From NCBI RefSeq assembly GCF_900104725.1, contig NZ_LT629758.1, positions 6,441,001-6,505,000 on the forward strand: a stretch of DNA of 64,000 nt, read 5' to 3'. The stretch's first letter is position 1, and each line of letters opens with the position of its first letter. The notes under the pieces were generated by a model that searched no databases, had not been told where the DNA came from, and worked only from the letters and a program-made list of their open reading frames with translations. This DNA comes from Actinoplanes derwentensis. Its GTDB lineage: Bacteria; Actinomycetota; Actinomycetes; Mycobacteriales; Micromonosporaceae. This document shows, in pieces, positions 56,631 through 64,000 of the stretch. Both the position numbers and the translations under genes were made by a program.

Positions 56631-58304
56631 TCAGGACCACCGCAACCGACCTGGGACAACCGGCTCCGGACGGCCGATGAGGTAGCCCTGGACGTAGTCG
56701 ACGCCCAGCTCACGCAACATCCGCAGAGTGGCCTCGTCCTGCACGAACTCGGCGACCGTGTGGATCCCGTACGCCTGGCAGACCTGCACCAGCGCGCGCA
56801 CCAGCACCTGGTCCTGCGGGTTGTCGACGAGGTCCACGACGTACTCCCCGTCGATCTTGACGAGGTCGATCGGGAACAGGCGCAGATAGCGGAACGAGGC
56901 GTACCCGGAGCCGAAGTCGTCGAGCGCCAGACCGCAGCCGAGGTCCCGGACCCGGTCGGCGAACCGGCGGGCCTCACTCAGGTTGCCGATCAGCGCGGTC
57001 TCGGTGATCTCGAAGGTGAGCTGTGCCGGATCCACCTCGTATCGTTCGAGAAGCTTCTCCACCTCGGCGGTGAGCCGCGGGTCCCCCACCGACCGGCCGG
57101 AGAGGTTCACCTGCAGGCTCAGGCCGGGCTGCTCGGCGGCGAGCCGCATCGCCCGGTCCACCACCCACAGGTCGATGTCGAAGACCGCGTCGAGACGCTC
57201 GGCGGTGTCCAGCAACTGGATCGGCGACTGCGGGCCGTCGGTCTCGTCGATCACCCGGAGCAGCAGTTCGTGCCGGGTCACCCGGTTGGTCTGCAACTCC
57301 AGGATCGGCTGCGAGTAGAGGGTGAACCCCTCGGTACCGAGGGCGTCGGCGACCCGGCTGCGGTACGACCCCTGCCGGTCCCGGACCTGGACCGGATGCG
57401 CGACCAGGGTCATCGGGCGGCCCGCCTCCCGCGACTGCCGCCAGGCCTGCTCGGCGTCGATCAGCAGGCCGTGGCTGCCGGCCTCGGCGTCCCGCTCGAA
57501 GCGGACCAGACCGGACCAGGTGCCGGCCACCGCACCGAGAGCCGCGATCAGAGACCGGGCCTGCTCCCGGGCCGTGCGCCAGCTGACGTTCGCGAACAGG
57601 ACCGCGATCTCGTTCGGGCCGACCCGGCCGAGCAGATGCTCGGGGCGGACGTTCTCCTCGACCAGACGGGCCGACAGGTGCAGGAGGTCGGCGTTACGGT
57701 CCGGCCGTACGCCCGCGGTGTCCTCGCCGGCCTGGACCCGGACCACCAGAAGCGCGCCGCCCGCGCCGCGCAACGCCCGGTCGATCTCGTCGGCGAACCG
57801 TGCCCGGGTCAGCAGACCGGTCGCCGGATCCGGCTCGATCAGCGACGCCTGCACGGTCTCACCGCGCCGGGTGAGCCGGACCGACTCGCGACGGGCGCGC
57901 TCGCGGACCGAGACGTCCCGGACCGTGCCGCGGATGCCGAGAACCGCGCCGACCGCACCGGCCATCGGTTCCAGCGAGCAGTCGGCGTCGAACCAGCCGC
58001 CGTCGGCGCGCATCAGCCGGATCGTGGTGTGCACGGTCCGCTGGGCGGTCCAGGCCTCGGTGATGGCCCCGAGTGCCCGGGCGTGGTCGTCACGGTGCAC
58101 GTGCCGGGACAGGATCTGGCGAGTCTTGCCCTTCTCCTCCGGGTTACGGCCGATCATCGTGGAGAGGGCCGCGGACCAGACGATGTGGTCACCGGCCGCG
58201 GTGTAGGTGAACCAGGCCGCCCGGTCGTCGACCGGCTGCCGGGGCTCGGGAAGGGAATGCGGCGGCGCGGGAGTCCAGCGCTCCCGTTCTTCGGGCACCG
58301 TCAT
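56631..58304 (-). CDS. PAS / degenerate GGDEF / EAL protein (c-di-GMP phosphodiesterase)
   Basis: A 557-residue signalling protein without membrane helices. A PAS-like domain spans about residues 28-135 (HVHRDDHARALGAI, RLMRADGGWFDADC). A GGDEF-like domain lies at about 155-290 but the active motif is replaced by V-G-P-N-E-I, so it should not make c-di-GMP. The EAL domain spans about 310-550 with E-L-L-L-R, VNLSG, FEITETALI, ALDDFGSGYASF, KIDGEYV, EFV and QGYLIGRP; the metal and base residues are kept. It should cleave c-di-GMP to pGpG, which Orn (13735-14325) could finish. Confidence 0.9.
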   Translation of the reverse strand: MTVPEERERWTPAPPHSLPEPRQPVDDRAAWFTYTAAGDHIVWSAALSTMIGRNPEEKGKTRQILSRHVHRDDHARALGAITEAWTAQRTVHTTIRLMRADGGWFDADCSLEPMAGAVGAVLGIRGTVRDVSVRERARRESVRLTRRGETVQASLIEPDPATGLLTRARFADEIDRALRGAGGALLVVRVQAGEDTAGVRPDRNADLLHLSARLVEENVRPEHLLGRVGPNEIAVLFANVSWRTAREQARSLIAALGAVAGTWSGLVRFERDAEAGSHGLLIDAEQAWRQSREAGRPMTLVAHPVQVRDRQGSYRSRVADALGTEGFTLYSQPILELQTNRVTRHELLLRVIDETDGPQSPIQLLDTAERLDAVFDIDLWVVDRAMRLAAEQPGLSLQVNLSGRSVGDPRLTAEVEKLLERYEVDPAQLTFEITETALIGNLSEARRFADRVRDLGCGLALDDFGSGYASFRYLRLFPIDLVKIDGEYVVDLVDNPQDQVLVRALVQVCQAYGIHTVAEFVQDEATLRMLRELGVDYVQGYLIGRPEPVVPGRLRWS

Positions 58305-58643
58305 GGCCCACCACCTCCCCCCTTGTTTATGGTCGCTCCCCCTGCCACCAAAGACCCCTCACCTATTACGACCCGTCACCGGGCCGCAGTAACAGTGGAC
58401 GTGGCCGTCAAAGTTTTGACGTATCCGCCGGCAAGGCCAGGAGCTGGGAATTATCGCCCATCCAGAGTAGCGAAACAACCGAATGGACGACCTCGTTCCC
58501 CTACATTTACGCCGAAATACCTTCACCTAATCCATGACGGACTGTCACTACGTGTATTTGTCGTGGAACCTTCCGCATTCCTGCTCTCAAATTCGGCCAT
58601 CGGCATACACTCAGCGCATTCACTGATTGACAATGAGTGAGCG
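58305..58643. other. AT-rich intergenic region between the EAL gene and the helicase
   Basis: The 339 bases hold no supported gene. From about 58440 to 58640 the composition is far more AT-rich than the rest of the window by eye. A short inverted repeat tcact/agtga (58620-58640) lies just after the helicase stop. The part beside 58304 must hold the EAL gene promoter. Confidence 0.55.
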
Positions 58644-61600
58644 TCAGACCGCAGTGATCTCCAGCTCATCGAGCCGCTGCCAGACCGGCCGCAGCGCCAC
58701 CTCCGGTGCCCGGGCGAACAGACTGCCCCGGATCCGGACGAAAACGCAGTTGCCGACCCGCTCCAGCACCGACTGCCGCCGCATGTCCGACTCCCACTGG
58801 TCCGGCCCCTGATAGGAATCGGTGTCGCACTCGATCGCCAGCCGGCGCCCGTCCGGGGCATTCAGCACGAAATCGATCCGGTAACCACCGATCCGGAACT
58901 GCGGAATCGGCCGATAGCCCCGCTCGACCAGCGACTTCATCACGTCCCGCTCGAAATCGCTCTCACAGTGCGCGGTCGGGTCGGCCGAGGCGGCCTCCAA
59001 CGGCAGATCGATGGCGTACGACAGCAGACGGCGCCGGGCATCGTCGTCGAGCAGAACGTTCGGCCGTACCGAATGGAAGATCCACAACTGGTCGCGGGCC
59101 CGGGAGGCGGCCACATTGATCCGCCGGTGATAGTCGCGTTTGGTGAACGCCGCGATCCGCGGATCCCGCTCCGCCACCACCATCGACACCAGCACCACGT
59201 CCCGCTCGTCGCCCTGGAACGTGTATGCGTCCCCGACCCGCAGCCGCCGCGCCTGGATCTCGTCCTCACCGATCGCCTCACGCAGCTGCTCCAGCAGCCA
59301 CGCCGCCTGCCCACTGCTGCTCAACAGGCTGATCACGCCCAAGGTCCGGCCGTCGTACCGGGGATCCGCCACGATCTTCGTGACCCGCTCGACCAGCGCG
59401 GTGCCCTCCTCGATGTTCACGTCACCGAACCCGGCCAGCGGCTGCCGCTCCCCCGCCGCACAGAACACCGTCTGGATCGGCGGCAGAGCCGGGCGATCCG
59501 CCCGCAACGGACGGATCCGGCCGTCGTAGTAGTGCCGCGACGAGAACTCGATGATCTGCGGCACGCTGCGGAAATGCTCGGTCAGCAGGATCCGCTCCGG
59601 GGAACGGCGCACCGCGTGGTCGTACAAGGACGACTCGGGGTCGAAATGCTCCGCCGACGGCACCCCGGTCAGATGCCTCTTGATCAGCCCCTGCACCGAC
59701 CCGGTGAACCCGAGCTGCGGGCCGATCTGCTGATCGTCGCCGACCACCACGGCCCGTTCCGCGAGCGAGAGCACCGGCAACGCGAACAGGTCCGCCTGCG
59801 ACGCCTCGTCGACGATCACCACGTCGAAGCGGGCACCCCCGGCGAACTGCTCGATCGCCCGGTCCACCGACATGACCCAGACCGGCACCGCGGTGACCGC
59901 CTGCTCCATCGCCTTCTGCGCGTGCGCCTGCCACGTCGCGGCGGTCCGCCCGGTCCCCTTGCCGATCTTGCGGAGCGCGGTGGTCCAGTCGGCCAGCGCC
60001 GCCCGGCGCCGGTCATCAAGCGCCCGGGACACCTCCAGCCACGCCGACGCCACCACGAGCTCGCTGGTCAGTCGCCTGATCCGGTCCCGGGCCCGCTCCA
60101 CCCGCCGGGCCAGTACCGCCGGATCGACCTCGCCGACCACCCCGTCGAACCAGGTCTGCGCCCGCCGCCACTCCCACGCCTCCAGACACGCCTGACCGGA
60201 GACCACTGGAAGCTCGCCATCGCCGAGCTGCGCAGCCCACTCCGGCGCGGCCACCGACAGCCGCCGGAAAGCCGCGTCGAACCGCATCACGTCCGGCTGC
60301 AACAGCACCAGCCGGCGCACCTCGCCGATCGCGTCGTCCCAGCCGTCCAGCTCCGCCCACGCCTGCGTCAGATGCGGCCACGGCGCCACCCGGCCGGCCA
60401 CCGCCCGCTCCAGAGCCCGCGCCCGCTCCAGGCTGAACACCTCGGCCGCCGCCTCCAGCGACTCCGCCACCCCGCTCAGGGTGGCCGCGTCGACCGTCAG
60501 CTCACGCTGCGGCATCAGCACCGCGATCCGGCGGGCCAGCGGCGGCCAGCGGTTCAGGTCGAAGTCCAGCGACTGGTTCGCCTCGGCCAGCAGGGTGCCC
60601 GCCCAGATCTCCGGATCGCCCCAGCCACCCGGCGGCTCCGGCACCGACAGCCGGCGCACCCACTCCGTCCAGGCGTCGCCCAGCCGGCGGCGGGCCTGCG
60701 CACGGCGCACCGCCTTGACCACGACGTCCACGTCGGCGACGGTGCGCAACGGCTCGTCGTCCACCCGGACCTCGTCGGCCAGCCGGAACAGTCCCGGCTG
60801 CAGCAGCCGGTTCAGGTGCCGGCCCGACTCGAACCGCAGGCGCACCTCGTCCAGGCGGGAGAGCAGCAGTTTCGGCTCGGCCAGCAACTGCTCGGCGATC
60901 GCCACCCGATGTCCGGTCAGCTCCCGGGACAACGATGCCAGCTCGGTGAACAGGGTCTGGGTGGCGGCCACCTGATCGTTCCAGAGCGCACGCCAGTGCG
61001 GGTCGTCGAGCAGCCGGCCCAGCCGGTCCGTCCACGTGCCCTCCCGACGGCGCAGCCACGCCACCGCCTCACGGATCTCCGCCAGCAGCTCGGTCATCCC
61101 GGCGCGGTTCTCACCCCGTACCGCCGCCATGTCGACGCCCTCATCAGCCAACAGCGAGATGCGCGCCTCCGTGGTGGCGATCCGCTCCCGGGCCGCCGCG
61201 GCAGTGGCGCCGTCCGGCAGATCCGAGATCTCCGGCAACGGCCGCATCGCCGCCGCCCGGTCCCCCGGCGGCAACCTGGTCGCCAGCTTCAGCAGCATGG
61301 CGAACTCCTCGATGGTCAGCGGCGGCGGCCCCGACACCGGATCCGGGATACCGCCGTGCGCCGCCGCCCGGTCCCGCAGCCACGCGCCCACTTCGGCAGG
61401 GAGCAGAGCGATACCCCCGATCTGGTACGTCTGGGCCTCGCTCTCCGCGATCAGCCGCAACCCCGCCATCGCCGCCGCCAGTTCCCGCTCCGACTCCTCC
61501 AGATTGCGGGTCAGCCGGTTCACCCGGCGCGCCTCGGCCTCCCGGTCCAGCGTCGCCGCCCGATCCGACAGCTCACGCGCCGCCAGCTGGAGCTGCACCA

Positions 61601-62969
61601 ACTGATCGGTGGTCCGGCCGAGCACCGCCAGGCACAGCGCCCGCACCTCCTCCGGCAGGCCGTCGCGCAGCACCCGCAGCGGCTCCTCCTTCTGTGCCAC
61701 CACCAGGACCCGCTTGCCGTTCGCCATCAGATGACAGATCAGATTGCGGATCGTGTGCGTCTTCCCGGTACCCGGCGGGCCCTGCACCGCTACGTTCCGG
61801 TTATGAGCCAACCGGCGGGCGATCGACTCCTGCGCCTCGTTCGTCGGCAACGGCATGAGCAGGCGCTCACCCACCCGCTCCCAGGACTCCGGGCGGTCGT
61901 CGGGCATCAGCAGCCGGCTCGGTTCGTGCGCCACCACCGCGGCCAGGGCGCCCACACCCGTCAGATCACCAGCGGTCAGGCGGTCGCGCAGGTTCTCCAG
62001 GAAGCCGCGCAGTTGGCGCTGTCGCGGACGGGCGAACAGGACGGCGACATCCCTGATGTACGCCCCCGCCTTCGGGTTCTCCTCAGCGCCGGTGATCACA
62101 CGCCGGTCGAATCCCAGCCGGATGAGGGCTCGCTCGAAGAAGTCACGGCGGTCGACGTCGTTCCAGAGATCCACCTCGACCGTGCCGCCCGGACCGCCCA
62201 GGCTGGTGAGCTGGGCCAGATGCCGATCGTCCAAGCCGGCGAGAGCCTCGACCTGGAGCCGGGACGGGCCCGCCGGGGAGACCGAGATCAAGGCGCGATC
62301 GGCGTCGTACTCGATCATGACCGGGGTGGCTACCAGCGGATATCGAACCCGGGTCCCGTCGATCGTGGTCTCCAGGACGCCGTGCCCCCAGACCAGCTCG
62401 GTGGTGGCGGCGGTCATGTCCAGCTGGTGCATCCGGTCGAACAGCCTGCGGTGCAGCTCACGGGTCTGCTCGGTGGCAGCGGTCAGCTCCGACCACGGTC
62501 GCCAGGTCCGGTCCCGCCAGCCTTCGAACTCGTCACCCGCGACCTCATCGGCTCGGGCTTCGCCCCCACCAGCCGTCACACCGGCCCTTGTCACACCGGC
62601 CCTTGTCGCTGCCGGCTCGCCAGTCGCCGCCGGTCCGTCGGTTGCCGCCGGTCCGTCGGTTGCCGCCGGCTCGTCGGTTGCCGCCGGCTCGTCGGTTGCC
62701 GTCACCTCGCCGCGCAGACGGCGGCGCAAGGCGGCCGGAACCGGGACCGGAGCCGGCATCTCGGGACGGCCGACCCGCAACCAGGAGGCGTCGTAACCGG
62801 CCGGGCCGATCTGACAGCCGGGATGTTCGGGCAGCTCACGCAGCCAATGCGCGTCGGATGGCACGGTCCGTGCCGGACGGTCCATCTGCGCCCGAACGGC
62901 GAGCAGATAGTCGGCGACGGCCACCGCCCGATCCCGGATCGTGGTGGGCGACTCACGCTGCTCGGCCAT
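58644..62969 (-). CDS. SF1 helicase fused to a C-terminal PD-(D/E)XK nuclease
   Basis: A 1441-residue protein. Walker A (QGPPGTGKTHTIRN, Lys near residue 403), Walker B (VVIVDEASQADL, near 1054), VVVGDDQQIGPQ, TEHFRSVPQIIEF, DAYTFQGDERDVVLVS and NVAASRARDQLWIFHS give a complete SF1 helicase of the COG1112/Upf1 type. A roughly 600-residue helical insert separates motifs Ia and II. The C-terminal part (about 1330-1441) has CESDFERDVMKSL, YRIDFVLNAPDGRRLAIECD and ...VFVRIRG, a Vsr/DUF559-like nuclease. The N-terminal 330 residues include a repeat-rich linker. No partner gene. Start ATG 62969 is chosen at MAEQRESP. The architecture suggests DNA or RNA processing or defence. Confidence 0.87.
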   Translation of the reverse strand: MAEQRESPTTIRDRAVAVADYLLAVRAQMDRPARTVPSDAHWLRELPEHPGCQIGPAGYDASWLRVGRPEMPAPVPVPAALRRRLRGEVTATDEPAATDEPAATDGPAATDGPAATGEPAATRAGVTRAGVTAGGGEARADEVAGDEFEGWRDRTWRPWSELTAATEQTRELHRRLFDRMHQLDMTAATTELVWGHGVLETTIDGTRVRYPLVATPVMIEYDADRALISVSPAGPSRLQVEALAGLDDRHLAQLTSLGGPGGTVEVDLWNDVDRRDFFERALIRLGFDRRVITGAEENPKAGAYIRDVAVLFARPRQRQLRGFLENLRDRLTAGDLTGVGALAAVVAHEPSRLLMPDDRPESWERVGERLLMPLPTNEAQESIARRLAHNRNVAVQGPPGTGKTHTIRNLICHLMANGKRVLVVAQKEEPLRVLRDGLPEEVRALCLAVLGRTTDQLVQLQLAARELSDRAATLDREAEARRVNRLTRNLEESERELAAAMAGLRLIAESEAQTYQIGGIALLPAEVGAWLRDRAAAHGGIPDPVSGPPPLTIEEFAMLLKLATRLPPGDRAAAMRPLPEISDLPDGATAAAARERIATTEARISLLADEGVDMAAVRGENRAGMTELLAEIREAVAWLRRREGTWTDRLGRLLDDPHWRALWNDQVAATQTLFTELASLSRELTGHRVAIAEQLLAEPKLLLSRLDEVRLRFESGRHLNRLLQPGLFRLADEVRVDDEPLRTVADVDVVVKAVRRAQARRRLGDAWTEWVRRLSVPEPPGGWGDPEIWAGTLLAEANQSLDFDLNRWPPLARRIAVLMPQRELTVDAATLSGVAESLEAAAEVFSLERARALERAVAGRVAPWPHLTQAWAELDGWDDAIGEVRRLVLLQPDVMRFDAAFRRLSVAAPEWAAQLGDGELPVVSGQACLEAWEWRRAQTWFDGVVGEVDPAVLARRVERARDRIRRLTSELVVASAWLEVSRALDDRRRAALADWTTALRKIGKGTGRTAATWQAHAQKAMEQAVTAVPVWVMSVDRAIEQFAGGARFDVVIVDEASQADLFALPVLSLAERAVVVGDDQQIGPQLGFTGSVQGLIKRHLTGVPSAEHFDPESSLYDHAVRRSPERILLTEHFRSVPQIIEFSSRHYYDGRIRPLRADRPALPPIQTVFCAAGERQPLAGFGDVNIEEGTALVERVTKIVADPRYDGRTLGVISLLSSSGQAAWLLEQLREAIGEDEIQARRLRVGDAYTFQGDERDVVLVSMVVAERDPRIAAFTKRDYHRRINVAASRARDQLWIFHSVRPNVLLDDDARRRLLSYAIDLPLEAASADPTAHCESDFERDVMKSLVERGYRPIPQFRIGGYRIDFVLNAPDGRRLAIECDTDSYQGPDQWESDMRRQSVLERVGNCVFVRIRGSLFARAPEVALRPVWQRLDELEITAV
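62605..62694. repeat. Five 18-bp tandem repeats in the helicase gene
   Basis: Units like gttgccgccggctcgtcg occur at 62605, 62623, 62641, 62659 and 62677, the last two identical. In the protein they give repeats of A-A-T-D-E-P / A-A-T-D-G-P. A separate 15-bp doublet (cacaccggcccttgt) lies just left. The frame is kept in all copies. Confidence 0.85.
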
Positions 62970-63102
62970 CCCCAGGAGTTTAGGGCTTGGCTTCGATCCT
63001 GCGAGGTTGCGTATCGGCCTGTTTCGGGCCTGCACTCGGGCTTAAGGAACCGCTAAGGTTACGCCCGCCGATCTTGCACATCGATGGCAATTGGGGACGC
63101 AC

Positions 63103-64000
63103 GTGAACCAGGGTTGGGCGGAACGAGACGGGAACGGGCACTACTGGCCCGGCCAGCCGCCGATGATTCCACCTTCGTTCTACGCCACACCGGCTGACCC
63201 GCTGGTCAGCCCCGACTATGCGGGCTGGTGGCGGCGCAGCCTCACCCTGGCCCGGAGGGTCTGGAAACCCGCCCTTCTCCTGCACACGATCGCGGCTGTG
63301 CCGTCGCTCGCCCTGACCGTCCCCGCGGACGTCGCCGCCACCGCGGAGAACCGCGAATTCCAGGACCTACTGGCGAACGGCCACGCCGGCCCCGCGGAAC
63401 TGATCGCCTACCTCAGTGCCACCGCCCTCCTGCTGGGCGCGGTCCTGGTGGCGGCCCTGATCGCCGCAGTCGTCACCGCGGTCAACGTCCACCTGGTGAT
63501 CCAGGCCGCGACCGGCCAGCCGGTGAGCCTTCGGGCCGCAGCCACCGCCGGCCTGCGCCGGGCCCCTGCGGTGATCGGCTGGACACTGGTCGCCAACCTG
63601 CTGACCAGCATCGCCGTCCTGATGTGCGTACTACCGGTCTTCTACGTCGGCGCCGCCCTGATGGCCCTGCCGATCCTGGTCACGCTGGAACGGGGCTCCG
63701 GCATCAGTCGCGCGTTCAGCCTGTTCCACGCCGACCTGGGCACCTCAGTGGCCCGCGTCGCCACCGTGTTCGCCTTGATGGTCGCCGCGACGATCGGCCT
63801 GAGCACCGTCGCGATAGCCCTGGACGTGATCATCGGCGGCACCGCCGGCTCAGTGGCCGCTTCCCTGTGGAACGGCGTCCACCTCTTGGTATCCGGAGTC
63901 TTCTTGACCCCACTGCTGGTCACCGCGTACGCCGACATGCGCTCCCGCCTGGAGCCCTTCTCCACGGCCTACTTGATGCCCCACCCGACAACCCCACCCC
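63103..64000 (+). CDS. Membrane protein, N-terminal part (cut by window edge)
   Basis: The frame is open from GTG 63103 to the window end (299 codons). A soluble, aromatic-rich N-terminus (MIPPSFYATPADPLVSPDYAGWW) precedes five to six hydrophobic segments, including LLLGAVLVAALIAAVVTAVNVHLV and VANLLTSIAVLMCVLPVFYVG. The pattern resembles the membrane domain of glycerophosphodiester-phosphodiesterase-like proteins, but I cannot name it with certainty. It is divergent from the helicase gene, with 133 bp between. The C-terminus is outside the window. Confidence 0.75.
   Translation, partial: MNQGWAERDGNGHYWPGQPPMIPPSFYATPADPLVSPDYAGWWRRSLTLARRVWKPALLLHTIAAVPSLALTVPADVAATAENREFQDLLANGHAGPAELIAYLSATALLLGAVLVAALIAAVVTAVNVHLVIQAATGQPVSLRAAATAGLRRAPAVIGWTLVANLLTSIAVLMCVLPVFYVGAALMALPILVTLERGSGISRAFSLFHADLGTSVARVATVFALMVAATIGLSTVAIALDVIIGGTAGSVAASLWNGVHLLVSGVFLTPLLVTAYADMRSRLEPFSTAYLMPHPTTPP

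Noticed and set aside
62576..62694. CRISPR-like array
   Set aside because: Units are contiguous without spacers and lie in frame inside a gene, so it is a minisatellite.
58968..63056. 1362-codon forward frame opposite the helicase
   Set aside because: Arg/Gln/His/Leu-rich antisense shadow; the reverse strand has complete helicase motifs.

Overview
The window is high-GC DNA with the gene content of a filamentous actinobacterium. Mycothiol-dependent formaldehyde dehydrogenase, a CysM/CysO/Mec+ cysteine pathway, ClpS beside a DUF2017 protein, SigE-family and ECF sigma factors and a 6C-type RNA point to Actinobacteria. Secreted cellulase and expansin genes and the overall style suggest a Micromonosporaceae soil organism such as Actinoplanes; the genus is inference. 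No phage, insertion sequence, CRISPR array or replication origin was seen. Four tRNA genes are present: two Lys(CTT), His(GTG) and Leu(TAG).

Layout. 1-411: start of a cytochrome P450. 481-3897: a four-gene NMT1/THI5-type ABC importer operon. 4347-8412: lipoprotein sulfatase, FMN reductase and a secreted M28 aminopeptidase. 8470-13657: tRNAs, two tandem L,D-transpeptidase lipoproteins, a SigE-family sigma factor and a secreted CBM2-GH12 cellulase with CebR-like operators. 13735-18989: oligoribonuclease, 6C-like RNA, AlkZ-like protein and a 1038-residue membrane-anchored low-complexity protein. 19114-23595: a copper/redox group (CopC-CopD fusion, ECF sigma, DoxX/MauE, DsbA, membrane protein). 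23659-28679: Asp23, SpeH-type AdoMet decarboxylase, Bcp peroxiredoxin, TM2, MOSC, GT87 and an expansin-like protein. 29045-36686: a complete histidine utilisation operon (RpiR regulator, hutU, an M20 amidohydrolase, hutF, hutI, hutH) with overlapping starts and stops. 36683-37738: a MerR-PP2C fusion.

37871-47864 largely keeps the order known from Mycobacterium tuberculosis Rv1330c-Rv1341: rdgB, rph, an MBL phosphodiesterase-like gene, cysM, cysO, mec, DUF2017, clpS, then pncB divergently, followed by pncA. murI and the rhomboid gene are missing, and a GT4 glycosyltransferase and a small membrane protein are inserted. CysO here carries a 27-residue tail beyond its GG motif. 48001-56612: MFS transporter, ctaD, FAD monooxygenase, GH63-type glycosidase, MscR with a MarR regulator, cupin. 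56631-64000: a PAS-degenerate GGDEF-EAL protein, a large SF1 helicase fused to a predicted PD-(D/E)XK nuclease, and the start of a membrane protein.

The strongest leads are the tailed CysO next to its JAMM protease, the single-gene helicase-nuclease flanked by an unusually AT-rich intergenic stretch, the hut operon with an M20 amidohydrolase in the place of N-formylglutamate deformylase, and the MerR-PP2C fusion with a textbook MerR-type promoter in front of it.
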